The notes under the pieces: model-generated | What the model was told of the DNA's origin: nothing | Databases searched by the model: none | The model's input: the letters and a program-made list of their open reading frames with translations, nothing else | Shown here: in pieces, positions 43,478-51,500 of the stretch | How positions within the stretch are numbered: position 1 is the stretch's first letter | How the letters are laid out: every line of letters starts with the position of its first letter | Source: JBKEDC01 sp047975205 | Lineage (GTDB): Bacteria > Bacteroidota > Bacteroidia > Bacteroidales > Prolixibacteraceae | Direction: 5' to 3' | DNA: 64,000 bases | Assembly (NCBI GenBank): GCA_047975205.1 | Contig: JBKEDC010000003.1 | Span: 1-64,000 of the forward strand | Made by a program: the position numbers and the translations under genes

Positions 43478-43485
43478 TATTTTTG
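43478..43485 (+). promoter_or_regulatory. -7 element for the peptide transporter
   Basis: TATTTTTG fits TAnnTTTG, 30 bp before the ATG at 43516. Confidence 0.55.
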
Positions 43486-43515
43486 TTAGCAAAAATTCAA
43501 AAAAACAAACAACAA

Positions 43516-45033
43516 ATGAGTTCACAAGACAAAGGATTCTTCGGACACCCGGGTGGTCTCGCCACCTTATTTGCTACTGAAATGTGGGAGCGTTTCAGTT
43601 ACTACGGAATGAGAGCTTTACTCGTGCTTTTCCTTACTGCCGAATTAGCCGCAGGAGGATTTGGCTTCGATAAGCAAACAGCTTATACTATATACGGTAT
43701 CTTCACCGGATTAGTTTATGTTACTCCTCTTATCGGGGGAGTATTGGCCGATAAAGTGCTCGGTCAGCGCATGACAATATATATTGGTGGTCTGACCATG
43801 GCTATTGGTCAATTTATGCTAGCATGGGCTGCCGTTCATCACGGACCGGGAGACCTTCCTGCTTATCGCGAATTTTGGTTCTATTGCGGTTTAGGAGTGC
43901 TCATTCTGGGTAATGGTTTCTTCAAGCCTAATATTTCAACTATGGTTGGCGATTTATATGACAATGATGACCCTCGTAAAGATTCGGGCTTCACCGTATT
44001 TTATATGGGTATTAATTTAGGGGCGTTTATCTCTCCTTTCATCGCCGGATACCTCGGGGAACAAGTAAGTTGGGAATATGGTTATATTGCTGCCGGACTA
44101 GGTATGGTGGTAGGTGTAATTTGGTTTTTATTCCGCTCAGAACGTACACTGGGACACATCGGTATGCCTCCTAAATCTCCTGAAGGGGAAACTAACCTTA
44201 CCGCAAAGAATTGGAGCGTAGTTGCATTATATGTGGTAGCTCTTGTTTTTGGTGTTATCGGATTTTTAAAAGGATGGAACTCTCTTTCTAATGTGGCTAC
44301 AACATGGATTATTCGTATCGTGGCTATTGCCGGAGGCGCCTATCTTATCGGTTCTATTGTTAAAGGTACTAAAGGGAAAGATCAATGGGAGCGAATTGCC
44401 GTTATATTCATTTTAGCTTTCTTCAATATCTTTTTCTGGGTAGGATTTGAGCAAGCCGGAACTACATTCAATATGTTTGCTAATGATATGACTAATCGTA
44501 TGGTTGGTTCTTTTGAGATTCCGGCATCATGGTTTCAATCTATCAATGCTGTTGCTATTTTGGTACTGGCTCCGCTATTCTCTATGCTTTGGATTAAATT
44601 AGGTAAGCTAAATCCTAAAACGCCATTCAAATTTGGTTGGGGTATGTTGCTGTTGGCTATAGGTGCTGCAGTTATGGCCGTTGCCGACGGATTAACTCAT
44701 GGCGGGACTCAATTGGTATCACCACTTTGGCTAACTGCCGTATATGTTATCTTCACTTGCGGCGAGCTTTGTATCTCTCCTATCGGTTTATCTATGGTAA
44801 CTAAATTATCACCTCCGAAACTTGTTTCTACTTTAATGGGATTGTGGATGTTCTCATTTGCAGCCGGAAACTTCGGAGCTTCTCAAATGGAAAAGCTATC
44901 TGAAACAATCGACCAATCATGGGGCATTGATGTTAACGTATTTTGGTTTGTTTCCATTATTACTGCCGTTGCTTCCGTGTTCTTATTCATCTTAGGTCCT
45001 TGGCTATCTAAAATGATGAAGGGTATTGACTAA
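43516..45033 (+). CDS. POT-family proton-coupled di/tripeptide transporter
   Basis: A 505-aa inner-membrane transporter of the PTR2/POT family, importing di- and tripeptides with protons. The first helix carries the ExxERFxYY motif as EMWERFSYYGMR, and the signature FYMGINLGAF is in the fourth to fifth helix region; the second half contains FWVGFEQAGTTFN. About 12-14 hydrophobic helices can be counted. The start at 43516 (MSSQDKGFFGHPGG) is used; an upstream in-frame start overlaps the -7 element. It has its own promoter element and terminator, and pepD lies just upstream. Confidence 0.95.
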   Translation: MSSQDKGFFGHPGGLATLFATEMWERFSYYGMRALLVLFLTAELAAGGFGFDKQTAYTIYGIFTGLVYVTPLIGGVLADKVLGQRMTIYIGGLTMAIGQFMLAWAAVHHGPGDLPAYREFWFYCGLGVLILGNGFFKPNISTMVGDLYDNDDPRKDSGFTVFYMGINLGAFISPFIAGYLGEQVSWEYGYIAAGLGMVVGVIWFLFRSERTLGHIGMPPKSPEGETNLTAKNWSVVALYVVALVFGVIGFLKGWNSLSNVATTWIIRIVAIAGGAYLIGSIVKGTKGKDQWERIAVIFILAFFNIFFWVGFEQAGTTFNMFANDMTNRMVGSFEIPASWFQSINAVAILVLAPLFSMLWIKLGKLNPKTPFKFGWGMLLLAIGAAVMAVADGLTHGGTQLVSPLWLTAVYVIFTCGELCISPIGLSMVTKLSPPKLVSTLMGLWMFSFAAGNFGASQMEKLSETIDQSWGIDVNVFWFVSIITAVASVFLFILGPWLSKMMKGID

Positions 45034-45062
45034 AACCTGCCATCAGAATATATTAATTAACA

Positions 45063-45098
45063 CCAACGGCTTATTCGTTAAATCGAATAAGCCGTTGG
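45063..45098 (+). terminator. Terminator of the peptide transporter
   Basis: A 15-bp perfect stem (45063-45077 with 45084-45098), 6-base loop, followed by T-rich sequence. Confidence 0.9.
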
Positions 45099-45174
45099 TT
45101 GGTTTTGGGGGTTCAATATTCGGAATGATGAGGTATGCTATAAATTATCTTAATATAATTTGCCTTACTCTCGA

Positions 45175-45290
45175 TCTGAAATATTATTAGCAGATGAAGT
45201 TGGTTTCTCATTATTTCTTAGTATTCCTACAAAAAACAGGTCAGTCGCCAATCGACTACATGATACAGCTAATCCATTTTGGTTGGCTTT
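45175..45290 (+). pseudogene. Remnant of an AraC-family HTH domain
   Basis: One frame from 45175 reads SEILLADEVGFS, and the next frame from 45212 reads YFLVFLQKTGQSPIDYMIQL. Together they match the C-terminal AraC helix-turn-helix, whose usual order is EIAEEVGFS-xxx-YFSRVFKKxTGQSPIDY. The junction lacks about 8 bases, which removes three codons and shifts the frame. Both frames then run into stops, and no upstream effector domain is recognisable. It is a dead fragment of a regulator gene. Confidence 0.65.
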
Positions 45291-45526
45291 AATTACGCAC
45301 AATGGTGAAGTATAAATATAGCACGGGATTAGAAGTATTTAATAAGTAAATACACTTTATTGAAATATCGAAATTTGTTCTGTATTATAATACCAACGAC
45401 CTGCTAGACGTAGTTCTGTCTTTTAGCATAAGTATAACGCACGTAGCAACAACTGAATGTATTCTAACGGTCTCGGTTATGAGTGGTATAGGTTTTAGTT
45501 AAATGTCTTAACTCAATTCCAATTCC

Positions 45527-46039
45527 CTATCCGATTGAATTAAATTTTGCACGTTCAAATTCTAATACTTCAAGATTCTTTATTTCCTTTCCATCTATTT
45601 CGAATCTGATGGCCGTACAAACTTTATGATAGCCTTTGTTTCCGGCTGCTCCCGGATTGATATGCAGTAAGTTCAATCGTTTATCATACATAACCTTCAG
45701 TATATGAGAATGACCGCTTATAAACAACTTGGGAGGTGCCTCATAGAGATATTTTCTTATTCTGGAATCATATCTTCCCGGATAACCTCCGATATGTGTA
45801 ATTAGCACATCAACCTGTTCGCAATCAAACCGGAGACATTCCGGATACATGCGACGCAAAACATGACCATCAATATTGCCATACACAGCTCGAAGAGGTT
45901 TAAATGCAGTTAGTTCATCAGCCAATTCTGCCGTGCCGATATCTCCGGCATGCCATACTTCATCGACCTCTTCGAAGAAGCGAAAAACTCTTGGACTCAT
46001 CATGCCATGTGTATCTGAAAGTAATCCTATTTTTTTCAT
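45527..46039 (-). CDS. YfcE/MJ0936-type metallophosphoesterase
   Basis: A 170-aa cytosolic phosphodiesterase of the calcineurin-like fold. All five metal motifs are visible: LLSDTHG, HAGDIG, YGNIDG, THIGG and SGHSH, plus the terminal LLHINPGAAGNKG. Members hydrolyse model phosphodiesters with manganese; the natural substrate is unknown. The size is typical. It is transcribed alone or read through from the TPR gene upstream, though a terminator lies between. Confidence 0.92.
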   Translation of the reverse strand: MKKIGLLSDTHGMMSPRVFRFFEEVDEVWHAGDIGTAELADELTAFKPLRAVYGNIDGHVLRRMYPECLRFDCEQVDVLITHIGGYPGRYDSRIRKYLYEAPPKLFISGHSHILKVMYDKRLNLLHINPGAAGNKGYHKVCTAIRFEIDGKEIKNLEVLEFERAKFNSIG

Positions 46040-46123
46040 TGTTGCAGTAAAAGTTTGAGCAAAGCAAGATTTTTCAATTTTGCTTCTTTTCAGCGGTTTT
46101 ATCGAAAATATTTTTGCACAAAA

Positions 46124-46148
46124 AAGACGAGTCTTGCTGACTCGTCTT
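46124..46148 (-). terminator. Terminator of the TPR gene
   Basis: A 10-bp stem AAGACGAGTC/GACTCGTCTT (46124-46133 with 46139-46148). On the minus strand it is followed by a run of T. Confidence 0.88.
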
Positions 46149-46180
46149 CTTGTTCTTAATTCTTTTTAGTTGCAGCTTTA

Positions 46181-47008
46181 TTACATTGCAGCTTTACAAG
46201 CACTAAGATATTTTTTAGCATTAGCATTTGTAGCGTCAATTGCTAAAACTTCTTCAAAGATAGTAGAAGCTTCTTTCATTTTAGCAGAAGATTTAGCAAC
46301 AGCTGTTTTATAAGCATCATCTTCTGTAGTGTATGTTCCTGCATTAACTGCATTATTTGCATCAGTTAAGATACCTGCTGCTTTTTTGTATATTTTCACG
46401 CCATTTTTATAAATGATTGCAGCATATTTTGCACTAGCTTTAGAATTCGGATATTTTGCAGCAGCAGCTTTCAATGCTGTTTTTGCTTCATCTGCTTTTC
46501 CTAATTTTACCAATGCATTATATTGGAATGAAGCTGCTGTTTCGCCGTTGTGGTCTAGTTCTACAGCTTTAGCAAAATATTTTGCTGCATTAGCATAGTC
46601 ACCGGCTTTATAAGCAACGGCAGCCGATTGATATGTCCACTTGCCGGCATCTGCAGCGTCAGAAGCTATTGCCTCGTCATATTTTCCCAAATCAACTAAT
46701 GATCTTGCTTTTCCTTCAGTTGCGTTTTTTACATTAGCTCCTGCTTTTATCGCTTTATCATAATATTTAACGGCAGCATCAAGATGTTTAGATTGCTCTG
46801 CAGCCATACCTGCATAGTAATAATAATCACCCTGAATTTCCATATCTCCAGGATTAGTCAATGCTTTATCAAACATTTGATAAGCTGTTGCATAGTCTTT
46901 TTTGTTTAAGGCATCCACACCTTTGTTGTAACAATCGATTCCGCCATCTTGAGCAAAAACGGCTACACTACCCAACGATAGGGCTAAAGCTAACATTAAT
47001 TTTTTCAT
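46181..47008 (-). CDS. Exported tetratricopeptide-repeat protein
   Basis: A 275-aa secreted protein, alanine- and lysine-rich. The signal peptide is MKKLMLALALSLGSVAVFAQ, cleaved after FA or FAQ. At least four TPR units follow (AYQMFDKAL, AAVKYYDKAIKAGA, NAAKYFAKAVELD, EASTIFEEVLAIDA). Such proteins are periplasmic scaffolds; nothing nearby shows the partner. The start at 47008 is chosen over an ATG three codons upstream because the signal peptide begins cleanly there. The codon bias looks uniform (many GCT/GCA and AAA), suggesting good expression. Confidence 0.85.
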   Translation of the reverse strand: MKKLMLALALSLGSVAVFAQDGGIDCYNKGVDALNKKDYATAYQMFDKALTNPGDMEIQGDYYYYAGMAAEQSKHLDAAVKYYDKAIKAGANVKNATEGKARSLVDLGKYDEAIASDAADAGKWTYQSAAVAYKAGDYANAAKYFAKAVELDHNGETAASFQYNALVKLGKADEAKTALKAAAAKYPNSKASAKYAAIIYKNGVKIYKKAAGILTDANNAVNAGTYTTEDDAYKTAVAKSSAKMKEASTIFEEVLAIDATNANAKKYLSACKAAM

Positions 47009-47050
47009 GTTTGTCATATCTAATTCTAATTTAATTATCCGTTATCTTGT

Positions 47051-47058
47051 CAAAAGTA
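47051..47058 (-). promoter_or_regulatory. -7 element for the TPR gene
   Basis: On the minus strand TACTTTTG fits TAnnTTTG, 42 bp before the ATG. Confidence 0.55.
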
Positions 47059-47139
47059 ATAATTATATGCTTTCTACGAAAAACACACGTGTACATACTT
47101 AATGTTTTTTCTTATATAAACACACTTTATCACCTTTAA

Positions 47140-48813
47140 CTACTTTTCTATCACTTCAAATTTATTGCCGGTGGCTTTAACAATTGCTTCAAGCCACCAT
47201 TCCGGATAGCCCGGAAAATCCGGATAAACAGCATGCCCGGTTTCTGAGCGAAGGAACTTTCCATTTTTTTCTTTCTTCACATTGCCATCCATGTATTTGA
47301 TTAGCAGATATTGGAATAGCTGTTCCCATTTTGCAGTCATATTATTGGCTTCGTTAGCGGAATAAGTTGTAAGGAAGTCGCGTGCTTTATCGGCTCCTTG
47401 CTCATCATACAATTTTTTTGCAGCTGCGTCGATTGCATTAGTGTAATCCATGAATTTACCTTCAATTTCAGTCTGTTTCTTCCTTATATCCTTAATCATA
47501 TCATCGTAGCGAAGATATGCAAAGTTGGCAACTTTATTGAATGTCCAGAATGCAGCTGTTGGAGAGAAGGTAAGCATATCGCCATTACCTACCCGAAAAC
47601 ATTCAGGGGTTTTTGTAATAGATGAATACATCGGGGCGTAGCATGTACTGTAGGTATCATCAACACCAAACCATAAAATACCACCAATAGCATCAGGCAA
47701 CCAAGAGCGAGACTGAGACACAAAAGAAAATCCGGTTTGCTGTGTAGAGATAGCCCGTTCATGGAAATATTCTTTGGCATTAACTTTCCATGTTAAGTCT
47801 CTCCATCGATATGGTAAATGAAACGGGCCTGCACCAAGGTCTTTAGTCATATCAAGAGGAGTGCCCTCATAATGATCGCGCATCATTTCCATCACATCTT
47901 TCACGGTTAATTTTTTATCCGGTTTTACCCATAAAGGTAAACGATTGGTGGCAACTCCTTGCTCGTCATAGGTTACTTTTCCTTCTACATAGTTTTCATA
48001 TTTTTCCATGCCTGCCTTTACCTTATTAAATCCGGCATAAACGCGGGCATCGCAAAATCGAGCAGATTCAAAATCAACGGGAGCATAAACATCCGAGAAG
48101 CTAAAATCTTTGTTGCTTCCTTTATACCATCCTTTTGTTTTAGCAAATTCGATAACATCATCCGCATACAAACAATTCTCTGAATCATTCAAAGGAAAGG
48201 TGGTAATACGGGCTTGATTTGCATGTCCGCAAATATACCCATCGGGAACTTTTCGGGCTACCCATACCGCTCCTTTTTCGCCTTCTCCTTTACCAATCAT
48301 TTCCATTATCCACACTTCTTCAGAATCAGATATCGAGAATGATTCTCCTGAGCTGTAATAGCCGTATTCTTTCACGAGATTAGTCATAACTTGGATGGCT
48401 TCTCTAGCTGTTTTTGCTCGTTGAAGCGTAACGTATATCAAACTACCATAGTCCATAATGGCTCCTTTCTGCGAGCCTAATTCTTTTCTACCTCCGAAAG
48501 TTGTTTCTGCTATGGCTAACTGATGTTCATTCATATTACCCACCACATGATAGGTATGCGAAATCTCCGGAATTTCGCCCAGATATTCACCGGTATCCCA
48601 TTCATATATTTTGCGCATGCTGCCTTTTTCATGATCGGCTGCAGGTTGTAAATATAATTCGCCGTATAATGTGTGCGAATCTGCCGCATAGGTAATTAAA
48701 GTTGATCCATCTTTAGAAGCTCCTTTAGTTATCAGAAAGTTTGTGCAGGCCAAGGCATTTTGAAAAAACAATAAGCATAGGGTTAAGCCCATTAAACTGA
48801 TTTTTTTAACCAT
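47140..48813 (-). CDS. C69-family dipeptidase (Ntn hydrolase), exported
   Basis: A 557-aa peptidase of family C69 (PepD-A type), which cleaves dipeptides. The signal peptide ends LALAC-less: residues 1-22 run MVKKISLMGL to NALA, and Cys23 follows in CTNFLITKGAS, so signal-peptide cleavage itself could expose the N-terminal nucleophile that Ntn hydrolases need. Further family blocks: STLITYAADSHTLYGEL, GEFSFSISDSEEVWIME-like SFSISDSEEVWIMEMIG, VWVARKVPDGYICGHANQARI. It is flanked by the M13 peptidase gene on the same strand, 75 bp upstream, with a hairpin between. Confidence 0.92.
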   Translation of the reverse strand: MVKKISLMGLTLCLLFFQNALACTNFLITKGASKDGSTLITYAADSHTLYGELYLQPAADHEKGSMRKIYEWDTGEYLGEIPEISHTYHVVGNMNEHQLAIAETTFGGRKELGSQKGAIMDYGSLIYVTLQRAKTAREAIQVMTNLVKEYGYYSSGESFSISDSEEVWIMEMIGKGEGEKGAVWVARKVPDGYICGHANQARITTFPLNDSENCLYADDVIEFAKTKGWYKGSNKDFSFSDVYAPVDFESARFCDARVYAGFNKVKAGMEKYENYVEGKVTYDEQGVATNRLPLWVKPDKKLTVKDVMEMMRDHYEGTPLDMTKDLGAGPFHLPYRWRDLTWKVNAKEYFHERAISTQQTGFSFVSQSRSWLPDAIGGILWFGVDDTYSTCYAPMYSSITKTPECFRVGNGDMLTFSPTAAFWTFNKVANFAYLRYDDMIKDIRKKQTEIEGKFMDYTNAIDAAAKKLYDEQGADKARDFLTTYSANEANNMTAKWEQLFQYLLIKYMDGNVKKEKNGKFLRSETGHAVYPDFPGYPEWWLEAIVKATGNKFEVIEK

Positions 48814-48841
48814 AAGTCTTTTTTATGTATATTTGAATAGT

Positions 48842-48867
48842 AAAGGCAAACCCTAAGGTCTGCCTTT
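48842..48867 (-). terminator. Hairpin between the M13 and C69 peptidase genes
   Basis: An 11-bp stem with one wobble (48842-48852 with 48857-48867), 22 bp after the M13 stop; only moderately T-rich afterwards, so partial read-through is possible. Confidence 0.6.
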
Positions 48868-48888
48868 TAATGTATTTATTTATCAGGA

Positions 48889-50928
48889 CTACCAGATTGC
48901 AGCTCGCTTATCTTCCGGAAGCCACATATAATCGCCTTCTTTGATGTCGAATGCATTATAGAATGACGGAATGTTACGAAGGGCTCCTAAAATGCGATAT
49001 CTACCTAAAGAGTGCTCATCTAAATTAGTTAAACGAACCATCTCTGCCTCACGAATATTTGTAGCCCATAATCTGGCATAGGCAATATAAAAGCGTTGTG
49101 CGGGTGTGAGTCCATCAATTGCTTGCTCTTTTCCGGTAAGTGCCATTTGCAATGCATCATAAGAAATCAACAAGCCACCAAGGTCTGCAATATTTTCACC
49201 TAAGGTCAATTCTCCATTAGCATGAATGGTGTCATTATTTTGTACGGTTACTACAAAGTTATCGAATTCCTTCACTAACACGTTAGCTTTAGCTTCAAAC
49301 TTATCGGCATCGTCTTTTGTCCACCAGTCGTTTAAGTTACCCGATGCATCATATAAACGTCCGCGGTTGTCGAATCCATGTGTAATTTCGTGACCTATAA
49401 CTACCCCGATACCACCATAATTAATAGCATCATCACCATCCATGTAAAAGAATGGAGGTTGGAGAATACCGGCAGGAAAAACAATTTCGTTTACCGTTGG
49501 ATTGTAGTAAGCATTCACCGTTTGAGGTGTCATATGCCATTCTTGTTTATCAACGGGCTTATTAATTTTGCTCAACATGTCATTATAATAGAACTTAGAT
49601 ACGTTCTTCATGTTATTGGCATATGAATCGGCTGTAATTTCCATAGAAGAATAATCTTTCCATTTGTCCGGATAACCAACTTTCACGATAATGGCATTTA
49701 ATTTTGTGAGTGCCTTTTCTTTCGTTTCATCGCTCATCCAATCTAATTTTTTGATACGATTAGCCAATGATGTGCGAAGATTTTCTACTAAACCTACCAT
49801 TCGTTTTTTAGCTTCTTCAGGGAAGAATTTTTTCACATAGATTTGACCTATACCTTCTCCTAAATAACTGCTTGTAGCACCTTGAATTCGTTTCCATCTC
49901 GGGCGTTGTACTTTCTGACCTTTCAATGTTTTTCCGTAGAAATCGAAACTTAACTCTCCCCATGCTTTAGGACCGTAACCGGTTAATGCGGAAAGTTTAT
50001 TATATTTCAGATAGGTTTTCCATTCGTCGAGCGATATTTTTTGAACCAGCTTATCAATTCCTTTAAAAAAGTCCGGTTGTTCAACAACAAAGTCACCCAC
50101 ATTTCCCAGACCTGATTCTTCAAAGAAAGTATCCCACTCTAAATTTGGAGCTAATGCTTTAAGCTGCTTCAAGTCCATCTTATTGTAAGTTTTAAATGGA
50201 TCTCTACGGTCTAACAAGCTCATTTGTATTTCGGCAATTTGATGCTCCAAATTATATATCGTTTCAGCATCAGCCTTAGCTTTAGTTGCATCTTCACCTG
50301 AAAGTTCAAAAATTTTAGCTACGTATTCTTTATACTTGGCTTGAATTTCTTTTGATTTTTCATCATCTTTCAAATAATAATCTCTATCAGGCATGCTAAT
50401 TCCCGATTGCCCGATGCACAAGATTTGCATGTCTGAATTTTTCAAATCGGCACTGGCATCTACGTAAAAAAATGGATTATCATAGGTAGTAGCCCATTCT
50501 CCCGTCATCTTCAACATATCTGATTTTGAAGCTATTGCATCAATTGCTGCTAAATCTTTTTGTATGGGCTGCATACCGGAAGCTTCAATTGCTGTCGTAT
50601 CCATACCCGCTTTATAAAAGTCAGAAATTTTCTTTTCAATAGAACCTGCAGGATAATTCTTCTCTGCTAATTCTGTAAATATCTCTTTTAGTTGCAAGTC
50701 GGCTTGGTCTGCCAATTTATCAAAAGAACCGTATCGACTTTTTTCATCTGGAATCGGGTTGTTTTTTTTCCAACCTCCATTTGCATATGCATCAAAATCT
50801 GCACCCGGAGAAACCGATGTATCCATATCGGCAGGATCTAAATCCGGCTTCTTTTCTGTTGGAGTACTACATGCCACAGCTGATGCCATAAATAGAAGCA
50901 GCCCAACCTTTTTCCAATTCTGTTTCAT
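48889..50928 (-). CDS. pepO: M13-family zinc metallopeptidase (neprilysin/PepO-like) lipoprotein
   Basis: A 679-aa lipoprotein oligoendopeptidase. The signal peptide ends at Cys20 (ASAVAC), followed by STPTEKKPD. The zinc motif is HEITHGFD (His513, Glu514, His517), the third ligand lies in GENIADLGG, and NAYYNPTVNEIVFPAGILQPPFF is the classic M13 block before the zinc motif. The C-terminus ends in W, typical of the family (KRAAIW). It is anchored in the envelope and trims oligopeptides. A terminator and -7 element lie directly upstream. Confidence 0.95.
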   Translation of the reverse strand: MKQNWKKVGLLLFMASAVACSTPTEKKPDLDPADMDTSVSPGADFDAYANGGWKKNNPIPDEKSRYGSFDKLADQADLQLKEIFTELAEKNYPAGSIEKKISDFYKAGMDTTAIEASGMQPIQKDLAAIDAIASKSDMLKMTGEWATTYDNPFFYVDASADLKNSDMQILCIGQSGISMPDRDYYLKDDEKSKEIQAKYKEYVAKIFELSGEDATKAKADAETIYNLEHQIAEIQMSLLDRRDPFKTYNKMDLKQLKALAPNLEWDTFFEESGLGNVGDFVVEQPDFFKGIDKLVQKISLDEWKTYLKYNKLSALTGYGPKAWGELSFDFYGKTLKGQKVQRPRWKRIQGATSSYLGEGIGQIYVKKFFPEEAKKRMVGLVENLRTSLANRIKKLDWMSDETKEKALTKLNAIIVKVGYPDKWKDYSSMEITADSYANNMKNVSKFYYNDMLSKINKPVDKQEWHMTPQTVNAYYNPTVNEIVFPAGILQPPFFYMDGDDAINYGGIGVVIGHEITHGFDNRGRLYDASGNLNDWWTKDDADKFEAKANVLVKEFDNFVVTVQNNDTIHANGELTLGENIADLGGLLISYDALQMALTGKEQAIDGLTPAQRFYIAYARLWATNIREAEMVRLTNLDEHSLGRYRILGALRNIPSFYNAFDIKEGDYMWLPEDKRAAIW

Positions 50929-50955
50929 TTTAATTTATTTAATAATTATTCCATA

Positions 50956-50963
50956 CAAAGATA
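50956..50963 (-). promoter_or_regulatory. -7 element for the M13 peptidase gene
   Basis: On the minus strand TATCTTTG fits TAnnTTTG, 27 bp before the ATG. Confidence 0.6.
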
Positions 50964-50966
50964 AAA

Positions 50967-50990
50967 AAAGGAGCTGTAAAAAGCTCCTTT
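50967..50990 (-). terminator. Terminator just upstream of the pepO promoter
   Basis: A 9-bp stem AAAGGAGCT/AGCTCCTTT (50967-50975 with 50982-50990). On the minus strand it is followed by T7, so it would stop any transcript coming from the S9 peptidase gene or the repeat region. Confidence 0.8.
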
Positions 50991-51159
50991 CTGATTTATC
51001 AAATTCAAAATTTTACAAACTAACTTGTCGAATAAATTGATAACCTAACCTTAGTTAGCCAACCAACAATTAATTTATTTACCTAACACACAATAGCTTA
51101 CAAAAATGTCTTGTAGTATTCCTTCATTTTAACATCTAGTTATCACTAAGCTAAAAAGG

Positions 51160-51326
51160 AAATTACACCTAAGCCCTCTTATTATCATCGAGTATTAGGT
51201 AAATTATGTCTAAGCGGTCTTATACTCCTTGAATTACTGGCTAAATTATCTTACTGCTCTCCTATTCTCTTTCGAGTATTGAACAAATTACATCTAATTT
51301 ATCCCATTCTACTCTTCTAAAAAGGA
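51160..51326. repeat. Four degenerate tandem repeats, period 41-42 bp
   Basis: The words AAATTACACCTAAG (51160), AAATTATGTCTAAG (51201), AAATTATCTTACTG (51243) and AAATTACATCTAAT (51285) open four units spaced 41, 42 and 42 bp. The unit ends also agree (CGAGTATTAGG, TGAATTACTGG, CGAGTATTGAA). A partial further copy may precede the first. No identical direct repeats or unique spacers exist, so it is not a CRISPR array. Confidence 0.65.
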
Positions 51327-51500
51327 GATGTTGCAATATTGCATTTTTATTTTCATCTTGTTATGATGATATTTTACAAATAATAATTTAGATTCTTTTA
51401 GACTATATCCGGTTTAAAAAATTTCAAATAGATTCTCACTTATTATTTGCTACAAGATGAGCGTAATGCAAGCTCTTATTCTAAGAATGGTGTTAATTTA

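Larger units (their letters stand above)
45034..45526. other. Gene-poor region with decayed sequence
   Basis: This 493-bp gap holds the POT terminator, an AraC-type remnant (45175-45290), and then about 235 bp, somewhat richer in GC near 45400-45480, that I cannot explain. No tRNA or known RNA is apparent. Confidence 0.6.
50929..51500. other. Long intergenic region with a 42-bp-period tandem repeat
   Basis: This 572-bp gap between two minus-strand peptidase genes contains the pepO -7 element, a terminator hairpin, and four degenerate repeats (51160-51326). No convincing gene is present in the remainder. Confidence 0.6.

Noticed and set aside
51160..51326. Possible CRISPR array
   Set aside because: Units are degenerate across their whole length, with no conserved direct repeat and no unique spacers; no cas genes are present.
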